Shown in pieces: positions 1 through 8,637 of a stretch of 64,000 bases of DNA. Position 1 is the first letter of the stretch; the number at the start of each line of letters is the position of its first letter. The position numbers were made by a program, and so were the translations under genes. The stretch comes from an uncultured Clostridiaceae bacterium (GTDB lineage: Bacteria; Bacillota; Clostridia; Lachnospirales; Lachnospiraceae). The notes under the pieces were generated by a model that saw nothing but the letters and a program-made list of their open reading frames with translations, searched no databases and was not told the origin of the DNA. The DNA lies in the NCBI GenBank assembly GCA_902477765.1, contig CABSIM010000005.1, positions 1 to 64,000 on the forward strand, read 5' to 3'.

Positions 1-277
1 CATTGACGGCATGGAAATCGCAGAGGGAGACATCATGGGAATCGGGGATTCCGGTATGCTGGCAGTGGGCACCAGGGTGCCGGATACGGTCATGGATTCC
101 CTGGAGAAGATTGTAAAGGAAGACTCTGAACTGATCAGCGTATATTACGGGGAAGATGTAAAAGAAGAAGAGGCAGAAGAACTGGCCGGGAAGATCCGCA
201 GCACCTTTGACGGATGCGAAGTGGAGCTTAACTGCGGCGGCCAGCCCATTTACTACTATCTGATTTCTGTTGAATAA
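1..277 (+). CDS. fakA: Fatty acid kinase subunit FakA (DAK2/YloV family), C-terminal fragment
   Basis: The gene is cut by the left window edge; the open frame enters at base 2 and ends in TAA at 275-277. The visible residues match the end of the FakA/YloV family: a GDIMGIGDSG segment, an acidic helix, a YYGEDV strand-turn and the closing GGQPIYYYLISVE. In Firmicutes FakA is the ATP-binding kinase that phosphorylates fatty acids held by a DegV/FakB partner, so that exogenous fatty acids can enter phospholipid synthesis. A yloV-like gene upstream of recG is a familiar Firmicutes arrangement and supports the call. No catalytic residues can be judged because the kinase domain lies outside the window. 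Confidence 0.85.
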   Translation, partial: IDGMEIAEGDIMGIGDSGMLAVGTRVPDTVMDSLEKIVKEDSELISVYYGEDVKEEEAEELAGKIRSTFDGCEVELNCGGQPIYYYLISVE

Positions 278-307
278 GTCTGAGTGTTCCCGGAACGGAA
301 CACCTGA

Positions 308-356
308 GAAACCGCCGGAAACCGTCAGCAGACGGAAGACTCCGGCGGTTTCTTTT
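308..356 (+). terminator. Rho-independent terminator after fakA
   Basis: The arm GAAACCGCCGGA (308-319) is followed by its exact complement TCCGGCGGTTTC (341-352) and four Ts. The hairpin lies between the fakA stop and the recG start, so recG probably depends on readthrough or an unseen promoter. Its presence argues against starting recG further upstream. Confidence 0.8.
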
Positions 357-389
357 GAAAAAGATCAAATAAGGAGTTTTCAGGACAAC

Positions 390-2444
390 ATGAACAATCA
401 GCAGCCTGTGGATTCCCTGAAAGGAATCGGCGAAAAAACCGCACAGTTATTTGAAAAAATGGAGATCCGGACTCTGGACGATCTGCTCCACAACTATCCG
501 AGAGCCTATGACACGTTCCGTGAACCCGGGGTTATAGGGGAACTGAAAGAGGGACAGATATGTGCCGTGGACGGATATCTGAAAAGCGGAGCTTCGGGAA
601 GGCATTTCGGCAGCCTGTCCATTGTGACCGCCTCCGTCAGTGATCTGACCGGGAAACTGAAACTTGTCTGGTATCATATGCCGTATCTGAAAAACACGCT
701 GAAGGCCGGCAGCCACTATATTTTCCGCGGAAAAGTACTGAAAAAAAACGGCTCCCTGACCATGGAGCAGCCGCAGATCTACAGACCTGAAGCATATGCA
801 GATCTCATGTGCCGGATGCAGCCGGTCTATGCCCAGACGAAAGGCCTTGGGAATAAAACCATTGCCTCCGCCGTGGAACAGGCCCTGGCTGTGCGGGTCA
901 TGGAAAAAGATCCGCTTCCGCCGGAACTGCGGGCGGCCCATCAGCTGGCGGAATATAATTTTGCCATTGAGCATATTCATTTCCCGAAGGACGAGACAGA
1001 CATGCTGGCGGCAAGAAAACGGCTGGTATATGATGAATTTTTCCTTTTTCTTCTGACGGTGCGCCGTCTCCGTGAAAAACGCCGGGATGTGAAAAGCAGC
1101 CATGTGTTTGGTCCGGGGCCGGCAGCAAGGCGGCTGGAAGAGGAACTTCCGTACCGTCTTACAGGGGCACAGAAAAGAACGCTGGAAGAAATTTACGGGG
1201 ATCTGTCCGGAGGTACCGTCATGAACCGGCTGATTCAGGGGGATGTGGGATCAGGCAAGACGATCCTTGCGGTCCTGGCACTGACAGCCGCCGCTGAAAA
1301 CGGTATTCAGGGGGCTCTGATGGTCCCCACGGAGGTGCTGGCAAAACAGCATTTCGAGTCTGTGACGGAGCTTTTTTCGGCGCATGATATTCCGTTTCAG
1401 GCTGTACTGATCACCGGTTCCATGACGGCAAAGGAAAAGCGGCTGGCATATGAAAAAGTTGCCTCTCATGAGGCGGATATCGTCATCGGAACCCACGCGC
1501 TGATCCAGGAGGCAGTGGTCTATGACCGCCTTGGTCTGGTCATTACGGACGAACAGCACAGATTCGGTGTTTCCCAGAGGGAAATGCTGGGACGAAAGGG
1601 AGAGATTCCTCATGTACTCGTCATGAGCGCGACTCCCATTCCCAGGACTCTGGCGATTATCCTTTACGGAGACCTGGATATTTCTGTCATCGACGAAGTG
1701 CCGGCAGACCGTCTTCCTATCAAAAACTGTGTGGTGGATAAGGGCTACCGGCCCAGGGCATATCGTTTTATCCGGTCAGAAGTGGAAAAAGGAAGGCAGG
1801 CCTATGTGATCTGTCCCATGGTGGAAGAAAGTGAAATGATTGAAGCGGAAAATGTCCTGGACTATACAAAAGTCCTGCGTGAGCAGCTTCCCGGAATCCG
1901 CGTGGAATCTCTTCACGGGAGGATGAAGGGGAAAGAAAAAAACAGGATCATGGAAGAATTTGCCGCAGGCGGCATCCAGGTACTGGTATCCACCACGGTC
2001 ATTGAGGTGGGAGTCAACGTACCCAATGCCACAGTCATGATGATTGAAAATGCGGAACGGTTCGGGCTTGCCCAGCTTCATCAGCTGAGAGGCCGGGTGG
2101 GACGGGGAAAGGAGCAGTCTTACTGTATTATGGTGGACGCATCCGGTGACAGGTCCCAGAATGCCAGGCTGGAGGTTCTGAACCGCTCCAATGACGGGTT
2201 TTATATTGCATCGGAGGATCTGCGGCTCAGAGGACCGGGAGATATTTTCGGAGTCCGCCAGAGCGGCGAACTGGAATTCCGCCTGGCTGATATCTATACA
2301 GATGCGGGGCTTCTGAAAGCAGCATCGGAAGATGCGGACCGGCTTCTCCGGGAAGACGGAATGCTTGAAAAAGAGGAGCACCGGGAACTGCGCCGAAGGC
2401 TGGAAAACCGTCTGGAACGCAGCTATGGGAAACTGAATCTGTAA
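390..2444 (+). CDS. recG: ATP-dependent DNA helicase RecG
   Basis: The product is 684 residues, a normal RecG length. RecG remodels stalled replication forks and Holliday junctions in the cytoplasm. The N-terminal wedge/OB part begins with a helix-hairpin-helix-like LKGIGEKTAQLF. The helicase core carries Walker A GDVGSGKT (Lys about 290), the family-typical DEQHRFG motif II, SATPIPRTL (motif III), and QLRGRVGRG (motif VI). ATG at 390 is chosen because it follows AAGGAG (371-376) and lies after the fakA terminator; the frame is open further upstream, but that would run through the hairpin. No convincing promoter is visible between the terminator and the start. Confidence 0.95.
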   Translation: MNNQQPVDSLKGIGEKTAQLFEKMEIRTLDDLLHNYPRAYDTFREPGVIGELKEGQICAVDGYLKSGASGRHFGSLSIVTASVSDLTGKLKLVWYHMPYLKNTLKAGSHYIFRGKVLKKNGSLTMEQPQIYRPEAYADLMCRMQPVYAQTKGLGNKTIASAVEQALAVRVMEKDPLPPELRAAHQLAEYNFAIEHIHFPKDETDMLAARKRLVYDEFFLFLLTVRRLREKRRDVKSSHVFGPGPAARRLEEELPYRLTGAQKRTLEEIYGDLSGGTVMNRLIQGDVGSGKTILAVLALTAAAENGIQGALMVPTEVLAKQHFESVTELFSAHDIPFQAVLITGSMTAKEKRLAYEKVASHEADIVIGTHALIQEAVVYDRLGLVITDEQHRFGVSQREMLGRKGEIPHVLVMSATPIPRTLAIILYGDLDISVIDEVPADRLPIKNCVVDKGYRPRAYRFIRSEVEKGRQAYVICPMVEESEMIEAENVLDYTKVLREQLPGIRVESLHGRMKGKEKNRIMEEFAAGGIQVLVSTTVIEVGVNVPNATVMMIENAERFGLAQLHQLRGRVGRGKEQSYCIMVDASGDRSQNARLEVLNRSNDGFYIASEDLRLRGPGDIFGVRQSGELEFRLADIYTDAGLLKAASEDADRLLREDGMLEKEEHRELRRRLENRLERSYGKLNL

Positions 2445-2510
2445 TCCGGAAGTTCATGAAACACAAATTCCGACAAGACAGGAAATGGAAGGGAAAATTC
2501 TGGAAATTTC

Positions 2511-2539
2511 TTGAGAAAGTTCCTGTTTCCGTTTATAAT
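2511..2539 (+). promoter_or_regulatory. SigA-type promoter for topB
   Basis: TTGAGA (2511-2516) and a perfect TATAAT (2534-2539) are separated by 17 bp, about 50 bp upstream of the topB start. This is a strong match to the vegetative consensus. Confidence 0.85.
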
Positions 2540-2589
2540 AGAACAGAACCGGCAGAATGTTTCAGAACAGAGCCGGAGAGGAGTGCACC

Positions 2590-4815
2590 ATGAAATCACT
2601 GGTAATTGCGGAGAAACCTTCCGTGGCCAGAGACATTGCCCGTGTACTGAAATGCGGAAAAAAAGGCAATGGCATGCTGGAAGGTGAGAACTATATTGTG
2701 ACCTGGGGGCTGGGACATCTTGTGACCCTGGCAGACCCTGAGGATTATGACAGAAAATACAGAGAATGGAAACTGGAAGATCTGCCGATGATGCCGGAAC
2801 CGTTCAGGCTGGAAGTGATCCGTCAGACTGCGGGACAGTACCGGGCGGTGACGGAACAGCTGCGCAGAGAAGATGTGGGTACCGTGATCATTGCCACCGA
2901 CGCCGGACGGGAGGGAGAACTGGTGGCACGGCTGATCCTGGAAAAAGCGGGGAATACAAAACCACTGAAACGGCTCTGGATTTCTTCCGTTACGGACAGG
3001 GCAATCCGGGATGGATTCGCCTCCCTGAAGGACGGAAAGGAATATGAACCGCTCCGGGACGCGGCTCTTTGCCGGGCGGAAGCTGACTGGCTTGTGGGAA
3101 TCAATGCCACCAGAGCTCTGACATGCAAATATAATGCAAGCCTTTCCTGCGGCCGTGTCCAGACCCCGACACTGGCGATGATTGCCGCGAGGGAAGAACA
3201 GATCCGGTGTTTTGTGCCTAGATCCTATTATGGCATCCGGGCCAGAACGGGGGGAATCAGCTTCGTCTGGCAGGACGGAAAAACCGGAAACCCGTCAGTT
3301 TCTGACAGAAACCGGGCAGCGGATATCATGAAGAAAATTCAGGGAAAAGAGGCTGTGGTGGTACAGATAAAGCGGACACCCAAAAAGACCATGCCTCCGC
3401 TGCTGTATGATCTGACAGAGCTGCAGAGAGATGCCAGCAGGCGCTTTGACTACTCTGCGAAAGAGACGCTCAGCATCATGCAGCGCCTTTATGAAAGCCA
3501 CAAGGTGCTGACATATCCCAGAACGGATTCCAGATACCTGAGTTCGGACCTTGTGCCAACCCTGAAAGAGCGGCTTCAGGCCTGCGGCACAGGACCCTAC
3601 AGGGGCCTTGCAGGACGTCTGTCCCGGCAGAAACTGCCGGAGCGGCCGTTTTTCGTGGATGACAGGAAAGTTTCCGACCACCATGCAATTATTCCCACAG
3701 AAGAGTTTGTTCAGCTTGATCATATGACCGTGGACGAACGCCGGATTTATGATCTGGTGGTGAGAAGATTTCTGGCGGTCATGTGTCCTCCCTGTGAGTA
3801 TGAGCAGATTTCCCTTACCGTCAGAATCGGAGGAGAAATTTTTACCGCATCCGGAACATCCGTGAAACATCCGGGATGGAAACAGGCATATGATTCCAAT
3901 GACGGGACGGAATGGGAAGAGGCAGCCGGCCGGGAGCAGGGCTTCCTGCCGGAACAGATGCTGCCGGATCTGAAGGAAGGCGATGTGCTGCCGCTTCCTG
4001 CAGTATCCATAACGGAAGGACAGACCAAACCGCCGGCCCGTTTTACAGAGGCATCCCTTCTTTCCGCCATGGAAAATCCCGCTTCATATATGGAATCCGA
4101 AGACAGGGATCTGGCCAGGACACTGGGGGAAACCGGAGGACTGGGAACCGTGGCCACCAGAGCGGACATCATTGAAAAACTGTTTTCCGGATTTTTCATG
4201 GAAAAACGGGGAAAGGAAATATATCTGACTTCAAAGGCCAGGCAGCTTCTGGAACTGGTTCCGGAAGATCTGAAGAAGCCGGAACTGACAGCCGCCTGGG
4301 AAATGAAACTTTCTGAAATCGCCCGGGGGAAACGGACCCGTCAGGAGTTCATGAATGAGATCCGTCAGTATTCCGGAGAACTGACAGAAGAGATCAAGGC
4401 CGGGAACGGAACATTCCGGCATGATAATCTGACAAATACCAGATGTCCCCGATGCGGAAAAAGAATGCTGTCTGTCAGGGGAAAAAACAGTGAGATGCTG
4501 GTCTGCCAGGACCGCGAATGCGGATACCGGGAGACAGTCTCCAGGGTTTCCAATGCCAGGTGTCCGGTATGCCATAAAAGAATGGAACTGCGGGGCAGAG
4601 GTGACGGACAGATTTTTGTCTGCAGCTGCGGCCATAAGGAAAAAATGAAAGCATTCCGGGAGCGGCGGGAAAAAGAAGGCGCCGGTGTTTCCAGACGGGA
4701 TGTGGCAAAATATATGAATCAGCAGAAAAAAGAAGCGGCGGAACCGGTAAACAATTCGCTGGCGGCAATGCTGGCGGGAATCCGGATTCCGGATCATGAA
4801 AAAGAAAAGGGGTAG
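2590..4815 (+). CDS. topB: DNA topoisomerase III
   Basis: The protein has 741 residues and is a type IA topoisomerase that relaxes negative supercoils and decatenates DNA through a transient 5'-phosphotyrosine. An N-terminal Toprim domain starts with LVIAEKPSVARDIA and contains the acidic DAGREGEL motif. The catalytic tyrosine is Tyr309 in LTYPRTDSRYL. The C-terminus carries zinc-ribbon cysteines (CPRCGKRM, CQDRECGY, CPVCHKRM). ATG at 2590 follows GGAGAGGAG; an in-frame start 33 bp upstream would lie close to the -10 box and has no ribosome binding site. Topoisomerase III rather than I is favoured by the absence of an initial topA-type N-terminus and by overall length. Confidence 0.93.
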   Translation: MKSLVIAEKPSVARDIARVLKCGKKGNGMLEGENYIVTWGLGHLVTLADPEDYDRKYREWKLEDLPMMPEPFRLEVIRQTAGQYRAVTEQLRREDVGTVIIATDAGREGELVARLILEKAGNTKPLKRLWISSVTDRAIRDGFASLKDGKEYEPLRDAALCRAEADWLVGINATRALTCKYNASLSCGRVQTPTLAMIAAREEQIRCFVPRSYYGIRARTGGISFVWQDGKTGNPSVSDRNRAADIMKKIQGKEAVVVQIKRTPKKTMPPLLYDLTELQRDASRRFDYSAKETLSIMQRLYESHKVLTYPRTDSRYLSSDLVPTLKERLQACGTGPYRGLAGRLSRQKLPERPFFVDDRKVSDHHAIIPTEEFVQLDHMTVDERRIYDLVVRRFLAVMCPPCEYEQISLTVRIGGEIFTASGTSVKHPGWKQAYDSNDGTEWEEAAGREQGFLPEQMLPDLKEGDVLPLPAVSITEGQTKPPARFTEASLLSAMENPASYMESEDRDLARTLGETGGLGTVATRADIIEKLFSGFFMEKRGKEIYLTSKARQLLELVPEDLKKPELTAAWEMKLSEIARGKRTRQEFMNEIRQYSGELTEEIKAGNGTFRHDNLTNTRCPRCGKRMLSVRGKNSEMLVCQDRECGYRETVSRVSNARCPVCHKRMELRGRGDGQIFVCSCGHKEKMKAFRERREKEGAGVSRRDVAKYMNQQKKEAAEPVNNSLAAMLAGIRIPDHEKEKG

Positions 4816-4820
4816 ATCGT

Positions 4821-5861
4821 ATGTTTGACTGCAGAAACTATGTGGACTACATCATCCGGCAGGCAGAAGCCCTGCTTTCCATCGACAGTCCTTCCGGATA
4901 CGGAAAGAATGTGGGGGATTATCTTCTGAAACAGTTTGAAGAGATGGGATTTCATGCTTACCGGACACGAAAAGGAGGCGTCATTGCCGATCTGGGCGGA
5001 AAGGATGCGGCCAATGCCATCCTTCTGGAAGCGCACTGTGACACACTGGGGGCCATGGTCCATGAAATCAAGCCCGACGGAAGGCTGAAACTGACCAATA
5101 TCGGAGGAATGCAGGCCAACAATGCGGAAGCGGAAAATGTGAAGATCATTACCAGATTCAACGGTATCTATGAGGGCACCTGTCAGCTGGTCAATGCCTC
5201 TGTACATGTCAACAAGGACTACGGAACGTCTCCGCGCAGCTGGGACACTGTGGAAGTGGTGATTGATGAGGATGTATCGTCCGCAGAAGACACAAAGGCC
5301 CTGGGAATCATGCCGGGAGATTATGTCTGCTTTGAGCCGAGAACCAGAGTCACATCATCCGGCTATATCAAGAGCCGGTTCCTGGATGACAAGCTTTCTT
5401 CCGCCATTCTTCTGGGATATGCCCGCTATCTGAAAGATGAGCACGTGGTGCCGGAGAGAAAGGTATACCTCCATTTTACCATCTATGAGGAAGTGGGACA
5501 CGGCGGTTCCTCGCCGGTTCCGGAAGGGGTTACGGAGGCTTGGTCCGTGGATATGGGCTGTGTGGGAAAAGGTCTTCAGTGTACGGAACATCAGGTATCC
5601 ATCTGTGCCAAGGACAAAGGAGGCCCCTACAATTATGAAGTGGTGTCCAGACTTGTGGAGCTGGCCAGAGAGAACAGCATCGACTATGCCGTTGACATCT
5701 ATCCGTTTTACGGATCCGATGTGGAGGCCACACTGAAAGCCGGGCATGATATCCGTCACGGTCTGATCGGACCCGGAGTATATGCCTCACACGGATATGA
5801 GAGAAGTCACAGAGACGGAGTGGAAAATACGTTCCGGCTCATCTGTGCATATCTGGCGTAA
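4821..5861 (+). CDS. M42 family metallopeptidase (glutamyl-aminopeptidase/endoglucanase-like)
   Basis: The 346-residue protein shows the M42 di-metal aminopeptidase signature: AHCDT (His72, Asp74), the bridging Asp in FLDDKLSS (about 189-190), the catalytic Glu pair in YEEVGHGG (223-224), a VDMG aspartate and a late SHGYERSH histidine. These enzymes are cytoplasmic, form tetrahedral dodecamers and trim N-terminal residues from peptides. The start lies 6 bp after the topB stop with AAAAGGGG ahead of it, so it is probably co-transcribed with topB. Substrate preference cannot be read from the sequence. Confidence 0.9.
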   Translation: MFDCRNYVDYIIRQAEALLSIDSPSGYGKNVGDYLLKQFEEMGFHAYRTRKGGVIADLGGKDAANAILLEAHCDTLGAMVHEIKPDGRLKLTNIGGMQANNAEAENVKIITRFNGIYEGTCQLVNASVHVNKDYGTSPRSWDTVEVVIDEDVSSAEDTKALGIMPGDYVCFEPRTRVTSSGYIKSRFLDDKLSSAILLGYARYLKDEHVVPERKVYLHFTIYEEVGHGGSSPVPEGVTEAWSVDMGCVGKGLQCTEHQVSICAKDKGGPYNYEVVSRLVELARENSIDYAVDIYPFYGSDVEATLKAGHDIRHGLIGPGVYASHGYERSHRDGVENTFRLICAYLA

Positions 5862-5876
5862 ACAGAATGAACCGTG

Positions 5877-5898
5877 TCCGCCGGACGTTTCCGGCGGA
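5877..5898 (+). repeat. Short GC-rich inverted repeat without a T-tract
   Basis: TCCGCCGGA (5877-5885) and TCCGGCGGA (5890-5898) form a perfect 9-bp stem with a CGTT loop between the peptidase and amidohydrolase genes. No run of T follows, so it is at most an RNA-stabilising hairpin or weak terminator. Confidence 0.5.
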
Positions 5899-5943
5899 TG
5901 GGAACCATACAGAAAACCACAGGACGGATAAGGAGGTTATCAG

Positions 5944-7110
5944 ATGAAAGCGATTGCAAACGGAAGGGTACTGACCATAACCGGAGGAACCCTGGAGTCA
6001 GGATCGGTTCTTGTGGAGGGCGGAAAGATTCTGGAGGTGGGAACCGATGTCAGAATTCCGGAAGGCACTGAGATCATTGATGCTGCCGGGGGCTGGATTA
6101 CGCCCGGCCTCATTGACTGCCATACCCATATCTGCAATTTCAACGAGCCCAGAACCAATCCCGGCCCCCGCATGGACGGAAATGAAGGCTCCAGTCCCAT
6201 TACGCCGCAGCTCCGCGCTCTGGATGCGGTCAATCCGGAAGACTGGGCCATAGAGCCTGTCCGCAGGGCAGGTTTTACCACTATATATACCCAGCCGGGC
6301 TCCGGAAACATCATCGGCGGCATGGGAATTGCCATCAAACTCCGGGGGCATACAGCCGAAGAAATGGCCATTCCCGGAACCGAAGAGATGAAGTTTGCTC
6401 TGGGAGAAAATCCGAAACGTTTTCATGGACTGGAACAGCACAGAATGCCCTGGACCAGAATGGGCACCGCGGCGCTGCTGAGAGAAACTCTTTATAAGGC
6501 GAAGCATTATTCCGACAGGCTGAAGGAAGCCGAAACCGATCCTTCCAGGGCTCCGGAACCGGATTTCCAGATGGATGCGCTTGTGCGGGTGGTCCGCGGA
6601 GAGCAGAGAGCCAGAATTCACTGCCACCGGGCAGACGATATCATTACGGCGATCCGCATCGCAAAGGAATTCGGACTGGATTTTACCCTGGAGCACGCCA
6701 CGGAAGGATATAAGGTAAAAGATGTGATTGCGGAAAACGGAATCACCTGCGTGGTGGGGCCTCTGCTTCTGGCGCCTGTGAAGCAGGAAGTCTGGGACCT
6801 TAAGCTGGAAAACGCAGGAATTCTCACGGATGCCGGCGTCAAGGTCTGCCTGACTGCCGATACCGGAAGTGAGACTGCATGGCTTCCTCACCAGGCAGGA
6901 CTGCTTACAAGACGCGGCATGACGGAAGAGAATATCATGAAGGGCCTGACCATCTATCCGGCAGAAGTTCTTAATCTGCAGCACAGGATCGGATCACTGG
7001 AACCGGGAAAAGATGCGGACATTGCGGTGTTTGACGGAAATCCCTTAAGCAACATGACCCTCTGCCGCATGACCATGATCGAGGGAGAAGTGGTACATAA
7101 CACATTATAA
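5944..7110 (+). CDS. Amidohydrolase family protein (imidazolonepropionase-like)
   Basis: The 388-residue protein belongs to the metal-dependent amidohydrolase superfamily (TIM barrel with flanking beta-sandwich). The N-terminal beta part leads into GLIDCHTHI with the HxH metal ligands His60 and His62. Further ligands are plausible in IHCHRADD, TLEHATEGYK and LTADTGSE, and the C-terminus has the usual GSLEPGKDADIAVFDG. The start follows AAGGAGG at 5930-5936. The natural substrate is not evident: imidazolonepropionase, prolidase-like or a cyclic amide hydrolase would all be compatible, and no pathway genes sit next to it. Confidence 0.88.
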   Translation: MKAIANGRVLTITGGTLESGSVLVEGGKILEVGTDVRIPEGTEIIDAAGGWITPGLIDCHTHICNFNEPRTNPGPRMDGNEGSSPITPQLRALDAVNPEDWAIEPVRRAGFTTIYTQPGSGNIIGGMGIAIKLRGHTAEEMAIPGTEEMKFALGENPKRFHGLEQHRMPWTRMGTAALLRETLYKAKHYSDRLKEAETDPSRAPEPDFQMDALVRVVRGEQRARIHCHRADDIITAIRIAKEFGLDFTLEHATEGYKVKDVIAENGITCVVGPLLLAPVKQEVWDLKLENAGILTDAGVKVCLTADTGSETAWLPHQAGLLTRRGMTEENIMKGLTIYPAEVLNLQHRIGSLEPGKDADIAVFDGNPLSNMTLCRMTMIEGEVVHNTL

Positions 7111-7174
7111 GACATGAAAACAGAAAGACGTTCCGGATTTCCCGCATATGGAATCCGGAGCCGTTTTTCCGATG

Positions 7175-7232
7175 AAAAAGTCCTGCTGCGGCAGAGAGCC
7201 ATCCGGCCTTTCTGCTGCAGCAGGACTTTTTT
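7175..7232. terminator. Bidirectional terminator between the amidohydrolase gene and prs
   Basis: AAAAAGTCCTGCTGC (7175-7189) is perfectly complementary to GCAGCAGGACTTTTT (7217-7231). A-tract and T-tract flank the stem, so it can terminate both converging genes. Confidence 0.9.
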
Positions 7233-7238
7233 ATTTAC

Positions 7239-8447
7239 CTAAACAAGCTTCTGAAAATAGTCATATCCGCCGTTGCTGTATTTCTGGATCAGCTTCTGGA
7301 TTTTTTCCGTCGGGGACAGGGCATTGCTGATGGAAACATCATGGTTCAGGGAGTTGATGATGGCCGCGATGTATTTGCTCACATCTGCTTCCACATACCA
7401 TTCCTTTGTAAACAGTTCCGGAGCCCGGTAATTGAGGTTCGTGGTGACCACACAGTCAATGATTCCCTTTCCGTAGTACTCATCGAATTTGTCAAAACCG
7501 TTGGTGAAGAGACCGAAGGTACTGCAGACCACAACTTTTTCCGCCTTGCGGTCCTTCAGCTCCTTGGCGGTATCCAGCATGCTTTCACCGGATGAAATCA
7601 TGTCATCCACAATGATGACGGTTTTTCCTTCCACGGAACTTCCCAGGAATTCGTGGGCCACAATGGGGTTGCGTCCGCCGATGACTCTGGAATAATCCCT
7701 TCTCTTATAGAACATACCCATGTCCACACCAAGGTTGTTGGCCAGATAGACGGCACGGCTCATGGCACCTTCATCCGGGCTGATGACCATCAGATGATCC
7801 TTGTCGATCTTGAGGGTTTTGTCATGATTGAACAGGGCCTTCACAAACTGGTAGGTAGGCATGAAATTATCCAGGCCGGAAAGCGGGATGGCATTCTGCA
7901 CTCTGGGATCATGGGCATCAAAGGTGGTAATGTTGGAAACCCCCATATGCACCAGTTCTTCCAGTGCCATGGCACAGTCCAGAGATTCCCTGTTGGTGCG
8001 CTTATGCTGGCGGCTTTCATACAGGAACGGCATGATTACGTTGATCCTGTGTGCCGTGGAAGCGCAGGCTCCGATGATTCTCTTCAGATCCTGATAGTGA
8101 TCGTCGGGAGACATATGGTTCACATAGCCTGCCATTTTGTATGTGAGGGAATAGTTGGTCACATCCACCATCACAAACACATCTGCGCCGCGGACCGATT
8201 CACGGATTACGCCTTTCGCCTCGCCGCTGCCAAATCTGGGGCATTCACAGTCCAGAAGATAGGAGTCCACATCATACCCGCGGTACTGCAGGTTCTGCTG
8301 TCTGCGCTTCAGCTCCTCCGTATCGTTTCTCCGGAAATTCACGATATGATCGTTTACTTTCTGGGCAAGTCCCCGGCAGCTTTCCAGAGCAGCGATTTTC
8401 AGGGGCGCAATGGGAAGCCGGTCATTGAAAACATACTGATTCGACAT
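7239..8447 (-). CDS. prs: Ribose-phosphate pyrophosphokinase (PRPP synthetase), long divergent form
   Basis: The enzyme makes PRPP from ribose 5-phosphate and ATP for nucleotide, histidine and tryptophan synthesis. At 402 residues it is far longer than the roughly 315-residue classical Prs. Two PRTase-type domains are visible; the PRPP-binding loop is VIIVDDMISSGES. The nucleotide-loop region reads FLYESRQHKR where classical Prs has a YARQDRK-type motif, and FDAHDPRVQ replaces the DLHADQIQ-type signature. The start is followed upstream (minus strand) by a purine-rich ribosome binding site. The gene is monocistronic, with its own promoter and a shared terminator. Confidence 0.88.
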   Translation of the reverse strand: MSNQYVFNDRLPIAPLKIAALESCRGLAQKVNDHIVNFRRNDTEELKRRQQNLQYRGYDVDSYLLDCECPRFGSGEAKGVIRESVRGADVFVMVDVTNYSLTYKMAGYVNHMSPDDHYQDLKRIIGACASTAHRINVIMPFLYESRQHKRTNRESLDCAMALEELVHMGVSNITTFDAHDPRVQNAIPLSGLDNFMPTYQFVKALFNHDKTLKIDKDHLMVISPDEGAMSRAVYLANNLGVDMGMFYKRRDYSRVIGGRNPIVAHEFLGSSVEGKTVIIVDDMISSGESMLDTAKELKDRKAEKVVVCSTFGLFTNGFDKFDEYYGKGIIDCVVTTNLNYRAPELFTKEWYVEADVSKYIAAIINSLNHDVSISNALSPTEKIQKLIQKYSNGGYDYFQKLV

Positions 8448-8501
8448 GAAAAGATTCCTCCGCTTGTTTGTACTGACATTGCAGTTTTTTCATTCATAAA
8501 G

Positions 8502-8531
8502 TTTATACCATTTTTCGATTCTTTTCGTCAA
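8502..8531 (-). promoter_or_regulatory. SigA-type promoter for prs
   Basis: Read on the minus strand, TTGACG (8526-8531) and TATAAA (8502-8507) are 18 bp apart. The promoter lies about 55 bp upstream of the prs start and diverges from the promoter at 8570. Confidence 0.75.
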
Positions 8532-8569
8532 TAGCTGCTGCAGCTTTTCGGAAAAAAGAACATCAATTC

Positions 8570-8598
8570 TTTACAAAACCAGGGGAGGTTGGTATAGT
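8570..8598 (+). promoter_or_regulatory. SigA-type promoter for the DUF512 gene and der
   Basis: TTTACA (8570-8575) and TATAGT (8593-8598) have 17 bp spacing. The start codon follows 40 bp downstream. Confidence 0.75.
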
Positions 8599-8637
8599 AT
8601 GTACAGATAGAAAAACTCTGATGAAAGGACAAATCCA

